A stretch of 44,522 bases of DNA from contig NZ_CDBL01000056.1 in the NCBI RefSeq assembly GCF_000820005.1, forward strand, positions 93,773-138,294, in the 5' to 3' direction. This DNA comes from Aeromonas piscicola (GTDB lineage: Bacteria > Pseudomonadota > Gammaproteobacteria > Enterobacterales > Aeromonadaceae). The first letter of the stretch is position 1. Each line of letters opens with the position of its first letter. The notes beneath the pieces are model-generated. The model saw only the letters and a list, made by a program, of their open reading frames with translations, was not told the DNA's origin and did not search any database. Both the position numbers and the translations under genes were made by a program. Below are positions 28,744 through 36,184 of the stretch, one piece after another.

Positions 28744-30090
28744 ATGAATATTACTGTATTTGGAAGTGGCTACGTGGGCTTGGTCCAAGCCACAGTACTG
28801 GCCGATGTCGGCCACCAGGTTATCTGTGTCGATGTCGATGAACAGAAGGTGGCTGACTTGATGGCTGGTCAGGTTCCCATCTATGAACCCGGGCTGGAAG
28901 CCCTGCTTCAGCGCAATATCAAGAGCGGTGCCCTAGTGTTTACCACGGATGCCGTGCTGGCAGTCAAACATGGCGAGGTGCAATTTCTGGCGGTCGGCAC
29001 GCCGCCGGGGGACGATGGCTCCGCCGATCTGCGCCATGTGCTGGCTGTGGCCGAAACCATAGCCTTGCATCGCGATGCCCCCGTCATCATAGTCAACAAG
29101 TCGACCGTCCCTGTGGGCACTGCCGACAAGGTAACGGCCAGAGTGAAAGCCATCTTGCAGCAGCGGGAGGCCTCTTTTTTCTTCGATGTGGTCTCCAACC
29201 CCGAGTTCCTGAAAGAGGGTTCCGCCATTCAGGATTGTCTGCGGCCGGATCGCATCGTGGTCGGCACCAGCAACGAGTCCTCCCGCCAGCTGATGCGCGA
29301 GCTTTACGAACCGTTCAACCGTAACCATGATCGTATCCTGTTCATGGATGTGCGCAGCGCCGAGCTGACCAAGTACGCCGCCAACTGCATGCTGGCTACC
29401 AAAATAAGCTTCATCAACGAGATGGCCGGGCTGGCCGAGCGAGTCGGTGCCGACATCGAGATGGTGCGCCAGGGCATAGGCTCGGATCAGCGTATCGGCT
29501 ATCAGTTCATCTACCCTGGCTGTGGTTATGGCGGCTCCTGTTTTCCCAAGGATGTCAAAGCCTTGCTGGCAACGGCCCAGGAACTGCAATACGACACGCC
29601 GCTGATCCGGGCGGTGGAGCGGGTCAATGAGCAGCAAAAATCACGGCTCTACGAGCTGCTGTCCGGCTTCTTCTGCGCCCAGGGTGACTCGTTGGCGGGC
29701 AAGACCATCGCCTTGTGGGGGCTGGCGTTCAAACCCAATACCGATGACATGCGCGAGGCGCCGAGCAGAGCCCTGATGGAAGCGCTCTGGCGCGCCGGTG
29801 CAACAATCCAAGCCTATGATCCCGAAGCGATGCAGGAGGCCCAGCACCTCTATGGCAACTGTGACAACCTGAGGCTGATGGGCACCAAAGAGGCTGCCCT
29901 GTTCGGTGCGGATGCCCTGGTGATCTGCACCGAGTGGAATCACTTCAAGGCCCCCAATTTCGCCGCCATCAAGCAGGCGCTGACATGGCCGCTGATCGTG
30001 GATGGTCGCAACCTGTTTGATCCGGGTCGTATGAAAGAGCATGGTTTTCACTACTACGGCATTGGTCGTGGCGAGTCGGTAACGAAATAA
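28744..30090 (+). CDS. ugd: UDP-glucose 6-dehydrogenase
   Basis: A 448-residue enzyme oxidising UDP-glucose to UDP-glucuronate with two NAD. The N-terminal NAD site GSGYVGLVQATVLADVGH starts at residue 7. The active-site cysteine is Cys266 in GCGYGGSCFPKDVKAL. The central dimer helix and C-terminal UDP-binding domain (LWGLAFKPNTDDMREAPS) are intact. Divergent from arnB, it supplies the precursor of the whole arn pathway. In E. coli ugd lies elsewhere, so this pairing is locally meaningful. Confidence 0.95.
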   Translation: MNITVFGSGYVGLVQATVLADVGHQVICVDVDEQKVADLMAGQVPIYEPGLEALLQRNIKSGALVFTTDAVLAVKHGEVQFLAVGTPPGDDGSADLRHVLAVAETIALHRDAPVIIVNKSTVPVGTADKVTARVKAILQQREASFFFDVVSNPEFLKEGSAIQDCLRPDRIVVGTSNESSRQLMRELYEPFNRNHDRILFMDVRSAELTKYAANCMLATKISFINEMAGLAERVGADIEMVRQGIGSDQRIGYQFIYPGCGYGGSCFPKDVKALLATAQELQYDTPLIRAVERVNEQQKSRLYELLSGFFCAQGDSLAGKTIALWGLAFKPNTDDMREAPSRALMEALWRAGATIQAYDPEAMQEAQHLYGNCDNLRLMGTKEAALFGADALVICTEWNHFKAPNFAAIKQALTWPLIVDGRNLFDPGRMKEHGFHYYGIGRGESVTK

Positions 30091-30222
30091 GGGATGGGTG
30101 CGTTGACATGAGTCCTGTGTTGATATGGGCGAATTGTCTTGTCATATTGCGGTAATATTGTGATGAGATTCTCTTTTTATTTATTATATTTCCGCTAAGG
30201 ACTTTCCGTCTCGGCGGGAAAC

Positions 30223-30306
30223 ATGCGCATTCACTTATATCAGCGTGAACGACATCTATCTTTATTCGGTGTGATCCTGCTTGGTGCTTTATTCATTCAG
30301 AATTGA
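30223..30306 (+). CDS. Possible 27-residue small membrane peptide
   Basis: ATG at 30223 with GGCGGGAAAC just upstream opens a 27-codon frame ending in TGA. The peptide has a basic N-terminal part (MRIHLYQRERH) followed by a hydrophobic run (LSLFGVILLGALFI) long enough for a short membrane helix. The candidate promoter upstream and the terminator downstream make a self-contained unit. Its place beside arn/ugd recalls PmrR, a 30-residue membrane peptide of the Salmonella polymyxin-resistance regulon. There is no sequence likeness that I can claim. Speculative. Confidence 0.35.
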   Translation: MRIHLYQRERHLSLFGVILLGALFIQN

Positions 30307-30354
30307 GCCTTGATCGCTGAATAGATCCCTCCGCGCAGGCACATGCTTTGCCCC

Positions 30355-30389
30355 AAATGGCCCTCCGATGATTCGGCGGGCCATTTTTA
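30355..30389 (+). terminator. Intrinsic terminator between ugd and yheU
   Basis: AAATGGCCC, 14-base loop region, GGGCCATTTTTAT. It lies 265 bp beyond ugd, which suggests that it serves the small unit upstream as well as or instead of ugd. Confidence 0.75.
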
Positions 30390-30490
30390 TATCCGGGAAA
30401 TGCGCGGACCCCGGGCGGGAACTGTCGGGTTCGTGGCGCCATCCTGCTGGTCGTGCTGGCAAGACCCAGATTGGGATGGAAATGGCAGGG

Positions 30491-30733
30491 CTATTCCGGT
30501 ATATCGTCCACCGGTGCGCTGCTGAGGGTGGCCTTTGACACTATGTTCACGCTCTCGTGCAGCTCGCTGTAGACGATCACGGCCAGGCCTTGTTGCAACT
30601 GTTGTCTGACATCGTCGACCTTGTCAGCCAGACTGACATCATGCTCACCGTACTCGGTGCCTTCCCGCAGTACGAAGTGTTCTAGCAGGCTGTTGAGGGT
30701 ATCGGAGTCCAAGTCTTGCCAGGGGATAATCAT
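30491..30733 (-). CDS. yheU: YheU family protein (UPF0270)
   Basis: An 80-residue protein that closely follows E. coli Yhe[40 protein letters not shown], then [12 protein letters not shown]. Function unknown. In E. coli it sits between yheT and prkB on one strand. Here the same orientation is kept but ugd/arn separates it from prkB and a GGDEF gene separates it from yheT. Confidence 0.92.
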   Translation of the reverse strand: MIIPWQDLDSDTLNSLLEHFVLREGTEYGEHDVSLADKVDDVRQQLQQGLAVIVYSELHESVNIVSKATLSSAPVDDIPE

Positions 30734-30798
30734 GGGTTCATCTTCAGTTACCAGAGAGTGGATATTGTCTATCTGTTGCCAGCAAGCGCAAGGGATTT

Positions 30799-31983
30799 AT
30801 GGGGCTGCCAGCGGGTGTGCACATGCTGTCTGATGAACAACGCCGCCTCTCCACCCACTTCGATCAGCACCTGTGCGAGTCACGCCGCCTGGCTCTGAGC
30901 AAGGGGTTGCACTGGTTCTGGGCCGTCAACCAGCTGGCGATCCTGTTCCTGCTTGCCCGCTTCTATGTCTATCGGGATGCCCATCTGGTGATCGCCCGCG
31001 TGCTGCCCTGGAGTTACGAGGTGCAGGTTATCCTGATGACCCTGCTCTGCCTGCTCTGCCTGCTGTTTCCGCTGTTCTGGCGCTGGCTGTCCCATCAACC
31101 GCTGACCGTCTGGCCGCCCTGTCTGCGGGCTGGCGCCCTGCTGTGGGGGATAGCCTGGGCGCTGCTCGGCTACGCCATCGCCCTGATCGAGCTGAGGGGA
31201 GGCTTCAGTCTTGCCTTCGATCTCATCAGCTTGCTGCTGATGACGGCGCTGGTGGCCCTCTATTGCGAGGTGCGGCTGTTTTACTGTTTCAGTGTTCCGC
31301 CCCTGCTTTTCTTGTTGCTGGAGGCCTTGTTCGTCAAGGTCCCTTTCCCTGCGGTGCACTGGCTGGCGGTAGGCTGCCTCATCATCATGCTGGAGACGGG
31401 GCGCCGCATGCTGAACGACTGGTTCGTGCTGGCGGTGTCTCGCGAGCATGAGAACCTGGCGCTGGCCCGTCAGCTCGATGGCATGGCCAAGCAGGATCCC
31501 CTGACCGGCTTGGCCAACCGGCGTCACTTTGCCAAGGTCAGCGAGCAGATCCTGGCCGAGGCGCAGCAGCGGCATGGCGAGTTTGCCATCCTGCTGCTGG
31601 ATGTGGATTTCTTCAAACGTTTCAACGACCACTACGGTCATCTGCAGGGGGACAACTGCCTGATCACGGTCGCCGATTGCCTGCGGGAGGCAGTGCGGCA
31701 GCCGGCCGATGTAGTGGCTCGCTATGGCGGGGAGGAGTTCGTGATTCTGCTGCCCGGGGCCGACGATGGGATCGCCGGGCAGATTGCCAGGCGAATCGCC
31801 ACCGCTCTGGCCGTGCGTGCCATTCCCCATGCCCTGTCGGAGGTTTCTCCCTGTGTGACTGTGAGTCAGGGCATAGCCCTGTGGCGGGGGCAGGAGTCGG
31901 TTGCCGACATGCTGGTGCGGGCCGACGAGGCGCTCTATCGGGTCAAGGGGACGGGACGCAACGGCTACCGGCTCGCGCCCTGA
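30799..31983 (+). CDS. Membrane-bound diguanylate cyclase (GGDEF domain)
   Basis: A 394-residue protein with about six membrane helices (roughly 35-215), then a GGDEF domain (about 225-394). DPLTGLANRRHF opens it, DVDFFKRFNDHYGHLQGDNCL gives the metal and substrate residues, and the signature is RYGGEEF with GGEEF at 310-314. The residues where the inhibitory RxxD site should be read QPAD, so product inhibition is probably lost. AAGGGA just upstream supports the ATG at 30799. It makes cyclic-di-GMP, the ligand of the riboswitch at 11801-11888. Its 3' end overlaps convergent yheT by 19 bp. It separates yheU from yheT, which are adjacent in E. coli. Confidence 0.9.
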   Translation: MGLPAGVHMLSDEQRRLSTHFDQHLCESRRLALSKGLHWFWAVNQLAILFLLARFYVYRDAHLVIARVLPWSYEVQVILMTLLCLLCLLFPLFWRWLSHQPLTVWPPCLRAGALLWGIAWALLGYAIALIELRGGFSLAFDLISLLLMTALVALYCEVRLFYCFSVPPLLFLLLEALFVKVPFPAVHWLAVGCLIIMLETGRRMLNDWFVLAVSREHENLALARQLDGMAKQDPLTGLANRRHFAKVSEQILAEAQQRHGEFAILLLDVDFFKRFNDHYGHLQGDNCLITVADCLREAVRQPADVVARYGGEEFVILLPGADDGIAGQIARRIATALAVRAIPHALSEVSPCVTVSQGIALWRGQESVADMLVRADEALYRVKGTGRNGYRLAP

Positions 31984-32969
31984 GTCTGCTGCTTCACCCA
32001 TTGGCTGATGCGCTCCTCCAGCCAGAAGCGGGGGCGCCAGGGCGTGCCGTGCAGAAAGCCCACATGGCCGCCCCGTCGGCTCAACTCGTAACGCACCATG
32101 GGTGAGAGCTGCTCCGGTCGCGGGATCACGGCCTCTGTCATGAAGGGATCGTCGGCGGCATGGATCACCAGGGTGGGAATGGGGATGCGGGCCAGCAGCC
32201 CCAGGCCGGAACAGCGCTGGTAGTAGTGGTCGGCGCTGGCAAAACCGTGCAGCGGCGCCGTGACCTGCTCGTCGAAGTCGCGCAGGGTGGCAATCTGTTG
32301 CACCTGCTGCGGCTGCCAGCGTTTGCCAGCCTCGGCTTGATGCCGGATCTTGCTTTGCAGGTTGTCGCGCATGGTGCGCAGCAGATAGCTCTGATAGACC
32401 CGGGAGAAGCCCTGATTGACCCGATCGGCGCAGCTGTCCAGCCGCAGCGGCGCCGAGATCACCACGGCCGCCTGCAGCTCACGCGGGCAGGCCCGCGCCA
32501 GCAGATTGACCAGCATGTTGCCCCCCAGCGAATAACCGATGGCGATCAGTGGCTTGCCGGGAAAGCGCCGGCCCAGCTCGGCGATCAGCGCCTGTGCATC
32601 CTCGATGGCGCCGGAGTGATAAGCCTGCAGGTGACGGTTGGGTTCGCCGCTGCAGCCACGAAAATGCATCAGCACCGCTTCGTCCCCCTGTCGTTGCAGA
32701 TGGGCGAACAACCCCTTGGCATAGTGGGAGTGGATGCTCCCCTCCAGCCCGTGGAACAGCACCATCAGTGGCCGCGTGTTCTGGCTGATGTCGCCGCTCC
32801 AGGCGAGATCGACGAAATCCCCGTCCGTCAGTTCGAAACGCTCGGCCACGAAACGGGCCGGCGCCCGTCGCAGCCACTTTGGCAATATGGTTTGCAGATG
32901 GGGATTACGCGCCCACCAGGGGGCGTGGAAGTGACTCTCTATGAGCATGATGGGGTCCGAAACAGGCAT
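31965..32969 (-). CDS. yheT: YheT family alpha/beta hydrolase
   Basis: A protein of about 334 residues of the AB-hydrolase YheT/YMR210 group. It has HLQTILPKWLRRAP, LFHGLEGSIHSHYAKGL, MHFRGCSGEPNRH and the nucleophile elbow IGYSLGGNMLVNLLAR (Ser). The acid is in IHAADDPFM and the catalytic His in GGHVGFLHG. E. coli YheT is an uncharacterised esterase-like protein of the same length. I chose the ATG at 32969. A TTG at 32981 lies inside the T-tract of the upstream cheV terminator and is unlikely. Confidence 0.9.
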   Translation of the reverse strand: MPVSDPIMLIESHFHAPWWARNPHLQTILPKWLRRAPARFVAERFELTDGDFVDLAWSGDISQNTRPLMVLFHGLEGSIHSHYAKGLFAHLQRQGDEAVLMHFRGCSGEPNRHLQAYHSGAIEDAQALIAELGRRFPGKPLIAIGYSLGGNMLVNLLARACPRELQAAVVISAPLRLDSCADRVNQGFSRVYQSYLLRTMRDNLQSKIRHQAEAGKRWQPQQVQQIATLRDFDEQVTAPLHGFASADHYYQRCSGLGLLARIPIPTLVIHAADDPFMTEAVIPRPEQLSPMVRYELSRRGGHVGFLHGTPWRPRFWLEERISQWVKQQTQGASR

Positions 32970-32979
32970 CAGGGCAGTC

Positions 32980-33011
32980 AAAAAATGCGGCGAGAAGGGG
33001 GGCTTCTCGCC
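32980..33011 (-). terminator. Terminator of the cheV-like gene
   Basis: On the minus strand GGCGAGAAG, five C, CTTCTCGCC, GCA, then six T. Confidence 0.8.
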
Positions 33012-33017
33012 GGCTTG

Positions 33018-33917
33018 TCAGGCCAGCAGGCTGTCGTGGTGCTCGGCACCGCGCAGCATGGCCTGGATCAGTTCGTTGGCCTCAAACTTGGTCAGCGCTT
33101 CGTGTGCACCCACCTGGTGGGCCCGCTCCACGCTGATCTCGCTGGAGAGCGAGGTGTGCAATATGATGTAGGCCCCCGCCAGCGTCGCGTCGCTCTGTAC
33201 CTCGAAGGCCAGCTCGTAGCCGTCGAGCCCCGGCATCTCTATGTCGCTCACCAGGATATCTATGGGGGTCTTCTGGCTGGCGCGAGCCTGCATCAGGGCC
33301 AGCGCATCCTTACCGTTGGTGCACACCTCGTAGGGGATATTGATGTAGTCCAGCGCTGCCATCAGCTGGCGACGGGCGACGGAGGAGTCGTCCACCAGCA
33401 GGATCCGCATCGGCTTGATCCGCTCACGCTGCACGTCGGTCAGCACAGGGTAGAGGTGGCTGGGATCGTCCGGGTAGACCCGCGACAGTATCAGCTCCAC
33501 GTCCAGCAGCTGGATCAGCTGGTCGTTGACCCGGGTCACCCCGGTCACGAACACGTTATGGCCGAGCGCGGCGGGCGGGGATTCGATGTCGCGCCAGTTG
33601 CACTCGGTGATCTTGTCGATGCCGCGCACCAGAAAGCCCACCAGGGTGCGGCGGCAGTCGGTGATGATGATGAAGCAGTTCGGCATCTCCTCCTTGCTGA
33701 TCGGGCGATAGCCCACCGCCATGGCCATGTCGATCACCGGAATGGTGGTGCCCCGCATGCTGGCGGCGCCCAGCACGGTCGGGTGCGAGTGCGGCATGGC
33801 CGTGAGCTGGGTGTAAGGCACTATCTCCTTCACCTTGAGGGTGCCGATGGCGAAGGATTGTTTGGCCGAGAGATGAAACAGCAACATGCCCTGGGATTGG
33901 TTGGCTTTGCTTTTCAT
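33018..33917 (-). CDS. cheV: CheV-type chemotaxis coupling protein (CheW-like plus receiver)
   Basis: A 299-residue protein. The CheW-like domain (about 1-155) has FAIGTLKVKEIVPYTQLTAM and GAASMRGTTIPVIDMAMAVG. The receiver (about 170-295) has ILLVDDSSVARRQLMAAL, the phosphoacceptor Asp in ILVSDIEMPGLDGYEL and the Lys in ALTKFEANELIQ. CheV links chemoreceptors to CheA and can be phosphorylated. The ATG at 33917 has AGGA upstream; the frame continues to a TTG at 33953 without support. A TATAAT (33975-33980, minus strand) marks its probable promoter. It stands where E. coli has yheS and kefGB. Confidence 0.9.
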   Translation of the reverse strand: MKSKANQSQGMLLFHLSAKQSFAIGTLKVKEIVPYTQLTAMPHSHPTVLGAASMRGTTIPVIDMAMAVGYRPISKEEMPNCFIIITDCRRTLVGFLVRGIDKITECNWRDIESPPAALGHNVFVTGVTRVNDQLIQLLDVELILSRVYPDDPSHLYPVLTDVQRERIKPMRILLVDDSSVARRQLMAALDYINIPYEVCTNGKDALALMQARASQKTPIDILVSDIEMPGLDGYELAFEVQSDATLAGAYIILHTSLSSEISVERAHQVGAHEALTKFEANELIQAMLRGAEHHDSLLA

Positions 33918-34077
33918 GGCAGATGTCCTGTGAGTCAAAACGGTATCAGTCAATTCAGGCCCCTAGCATAAAGGATTATAGGAGAAATGACCCTCCCGTT
34001 ATTAGCGGCCGTTTGCCGCAAAACTGGACTCATTTCCCCCATTTTTCGCCTGGCCAGCCCGGTTTTCGGCCGCCGGG

Positions 34078-34764
34078 TCAGGTGGGCTGCTGTTCATCCA
34101 GGCTGGCGCCAAGCCAGCGTTGACAGGCCTGGGCGAGGGCCTCTTCGTCCCGGTAGCCGAGCTTGCTCACCACCTGTGCCCGCTTGCTGCCGCTCTTGAG
34201 CAGGCGGACCGCCTGCAGCAACTGCCACTGGGCGCTCAGGGCATCGGTCGCGAGGCCAGGATCCGTGATCCCGCGCTGGGAGAGGCAGGCCTGCCAGGCG
34301 GCGTCACTGCCTGCTTGCTGGCCGATCAATGCACGCCAGGCGCCTTGCAGCAGCTGATCCGCGTGTTGCGACAGGGGGCAGGCCTGCAACTCGTCGAGCA
34401 TCACCTGCAGGCGATGACCATAGGCCCCTTGCCAGTCGCGGGGGCGCTGCCACTGGGCCAGGCTGTCGAACAGGGCATCCAGCAGCGGGGTCGGTTGCAA
34501 CCAGCCAGCCTGGGCTGGCTGGGCAACCCGCAGGGAGCAGGTCAGCAGATCATGGTGGCAGCCCGCCAGCGGACTGAAGGCGGCGAGGGCATCGGCGCAG
34601 AGCCAGAAGCTGTTGCCTGCCGTCAGCAGCAATTCATGCTGGCCGAGTCGCAGCAGTGCCGCGCCCCGGGTTATCCGCAGCAACTGGCCTACCGGCGTGC
34701 GTTTGCGGCCGCCGACTTGCAGGTACGGAGAGGAAAAATGCTGGCATTCGATGGCGTGATGCAT
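34078..34764 (-). CDS. AraC-like protein, probable transcriptional regulator
   Basis: A 228-residue protein. The N-terminal part (about 10-95, QLLRITRGAALLRLGQHELLLTAG) looks like a small cupin/AraC-binding domain. The C-terminal part ends with LLKSGSKRAQVVSKLGYRDEEALAQACQRWLGASL, the spacing of the second helix-turn-helix of AraC proteins. Conservation is weak, so DNA binding is inferred. The frame is open far upstream, antisense to yheV and slyD, but the ATG at 34764 has AGGG eight bases upstream. It is divergent from yheV. Confidence 0.7.
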   Translation of the reverse strand: MHHAIECQHFSSPYLQVGGRKRTPVGQLLRITRGAALLRLGQHELLLTAGNSFWLCADALAAFSPLAGCHHDLLTCSLRVAQPAQAGWLQPTPLLDALFDSLAQWQRPRDWQGAYGHRLQVMLDELQACPLSQHADQLLQGAWRALIGQQAGSDAAWQACLSQRGITDPGLATDALSAQWQLLQAVRLLKSGSKRAQVVSKLGYRDEEALAQACQRWLGASLDEQQPT

Positions 34765-34803
34765 GTAAAAACCCTGATATGATGCTGCCTGGAGGTAACA
34801 AGA

Positions 34804-35010
34804 ATGGAAACCAGACGTAAAAAACGCTTCATTGCCGGTGCGGTTTGTCCGGCGTGCGGCAAAATGGACACCATGATGCTGTATATGGAGCATGGAGTCG
34901 AGAAGGTGACCTGTGTCGACTGCGGTGATACCCAGGTGCAGACCCAGCCCGAGGTGGACAAGGTGACCCGGGAGACGGAACAGGTAATTGGGGTGTTTCG
35001 TCCCGAATGA
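34804..35010 (+). CDS. yheV: YheV family putative zinc-ribbon protein
   Basis: A 68-residue protein with two CxxC knuckles (CPACGKMD and CVDCGDTQ), as in E. coli YheV, and a C-terminus EQVIGVFRPE matching the E. coli ending EQVIGIFHPD. AGGTAA lies upstream of the ATG. Function unknown. It precedes slyD on the same strand, as in E. coli, although there kefB lies on its other side. The last 67 bases, including the stop, are duplicated immediately downstream. Confidence 0.9.
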   Translation: METRRKKRFIAGAVCPACGKMDTMMLYMEHGVEKVTCVDCGDTQVQTQPEVDKVTRETEQVIGVFRPE

Positions 35011-35079
35011 GCCAGGCCGAGGCGGACAAGGTGACCCGGGAGACCAAACAGGTGATAGGCGTGTTTCGTCCCAAATGAG
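34944..35079. repeat. yheV: 68-bp tandem duplication of the yheV 3' end
   Basis: Unit 1 (34944-35011) is the end of yheV with its TGA; unit 2 (35012-35079) repeats it in exact register, also with TGA. I count nine base differences. Read in the yheV frame, the second copy would end AEADKVTRETKQVIGVFRPK, and about half of the changes are synonymous. Confidence 0.9.
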
Positions 35080-35235
35080 GGGCCAGCCGCAATACCCGGG
35101 AGTGAGGTGCGGGTCAGGCCCATGCCGCTTCACATTGATGACTTTTTCATCACGACTGAGCCGGGCCTGCCATATGCTTGGCCGCCTTTTTGAGGTATTC
35201 TGGGCCCGTTTTTTTCTATCCGCAGGATCCCTGAC

Positions 35236-35871
35236 ATGAAAGTAGCTCCCCTGAGCGTGGTTACGCTGGAATACACAGTCACCGACGAACACGGTGAAGT
35301 CATCGACACCACTGTCGGTAAAGAGCCTCTGGTGTATCTGCACGGTACCCGTTATCTGGTCTCCGGCCTCGAAGCCGAGCTGGAAGGCCGTAGCGTGGGC
35401 GAGGCGTTCGACGTCACGCTGGCACCGACCCAGGCCTATGGCGAATACGACGAAAGCCTGGTGCAAGAAGTACCTGGCGAGCTGTTTGACGGCATGGAAG
35501 TGTCTGAAGGGGATACTTTTGTGGCCGAGACTGACGATGGTCACCGCCCGGTGACCGTCATCGAAGTGTCCGAAGAGTTCGTCAAGGTGGATGGCAACCA
35601 TCCGCTGGCTGGCGTGACCCTGGGCTTCAAGGTCGAGATCAAGGACGTGCGTGCCGCCACAGCCGAAGAACTGGCTCACGGCCACGTTCACGGTGCCGGT
35701 GGTTGCGGTCACGATCATGGTCACGACCATGACCACGATCACGGCCATGAGCACGGCGGTTGCTGCGGTGGTGGCCATGGTCACGATCACGGTCATGACC
35801 ACGGTGACGAGCAGGGTCATGGCGGTTGCTGCGGTGGCGGCGGCTGCGGTGGCAAGGGTCACCAGCACTGA
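35236..35871 (+). CDS. slyD: SlyD, FKBP-type peptidyl-prolyl isomerase and metallochaperone
   Basis: A 211-residue cytoplasmic protein. The FKBP domain (1-70 and 125-150) has LEYTVTDEHGEVIDTT and YLVSGLEAELEGRSVGEAF. The insert-in-flap chaperone domain lies at about 70-125. The C-terminal tail from residue 150 is packed with His, Cys and Asp (repeats such as GHDHGHDHDHDHGHEHGG) and binds nickel and other metals. In E. coli it helps mature hydrogenases. AGGAT upstream supports the start. Confidence 0.96.
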   Translation: MKVAPLSVVTLEYTVTDEHGEVIDTTVGKEPLVYLHGTRYLVSGLEAELEGRSVGEAFDVTLAPTQAYGEYDESLVQEVPGELFDGMEVSEGDTFVAETDDGHRPVTVIEVSEEFVKVDGNHPLAGVTLGFKVEIKDVRAATAEELAHGHVHGAGGCGHDHGHDHDHDHGHEHGGCCGGGHGHDHGHDHGDEQGHGGCCGGGGCGGKGHQH

Positions 35872-35895
35872 TTTGTGCCTTGGGCATAGCCCGAT

Positions 35896-35926
35896 AAAAA
35901 AACCCGCGTCTGTCGCGGGTTTTTTT
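35896..35926. terminator. Bidirectional terminator between slyD and slyX
   Basis: AAAAAAACCCGCG, loop, CGCGGGTTTTTTT. Confidence 0.88.
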
Positions 35927-35954
35927 ATGGCCGGGTGACGAGGCGCGTTGCGGC

Positions 35955-36170
35955 TCAGTAGTGCGGGGGCGGCGTCTCTTCGGCCATGCTGGCGATCTGG
36001 CTCGGCTGCACGCTCTGCAGCTTGTCCACCAGCAGCTGGATCTGATGCTTGAGTCGATCCAGCTCGCGGCCCTGGGTGGTGACCTCGTCGTTGAGCTGCT
36101 CCACCGTGTATTCGGCGAAGGCGAGGCGGCTTTCCAGGGTTTCGAGGCGATCGTTAAGTTGCTGACTCAT
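35955..36170 (-). CDS. slyX: SlyX protein
   Basis: A 71-residue coiled-coil protein: LNDRLETLESRLAFAEYTVEQLN and a heptad-rich continuation, ending with the typical HY (EETPPPHY). Function unknown. Convergent to slyD as in E. coli. It starts 14 bp after the WD40-like gene and is probably cotranscribed with it. Confidence 0.92.
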   Translation of the reverse strand: MSQQLNDRLETLESRLAFAEYTVEQLNDEVTTQGRELDRLKHQIQLLVDKLQSVQPSQIASMAEETPPPHY

Positions 36171-36184
36171 GGGCCTTTGGGTCC

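Larger units (their letters stand above)
30091..30490. other. ugd-yheU intergenic region with an independent small transcription unit
   Basis: About 400 bp without a long gene. It is AT-rich between 30120 and 30200, unlike its surroundings. Candidate promoters are TTGATA-17-CATATT (from about 30119) and TTGTGA (30158-30163)-18-TATTAT (30182-30187). These are followed by a possible 27-codon ORF and a terminator. A loose hairpin (ATTCAG with CTGAAT around 30295-30322) lies between ORF end and terminator. The unit could equally be a small RNA. Confidence 0.45.

Noticed and set aside
32970..32981. TTG start of yheT at 32981
   Set aside because: It falls in the T-tract of the cheV terminator; the ATG at 32969 is simpler.
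34765..35868. N-terminal extension of the AraC-like frame to 596 codons
   Set aside because: The added part is antisense to yheV and slyD (its repeats mirror the His-rich SlyD tail and the yheV duplication). The ATG at 34764 has a ribosome site.
35690..35870. Low-complexity His/Gly repeat as an artefact or VNTR
   Set aside because: It is in frame and is the normal metal-binding tail of SlyD.
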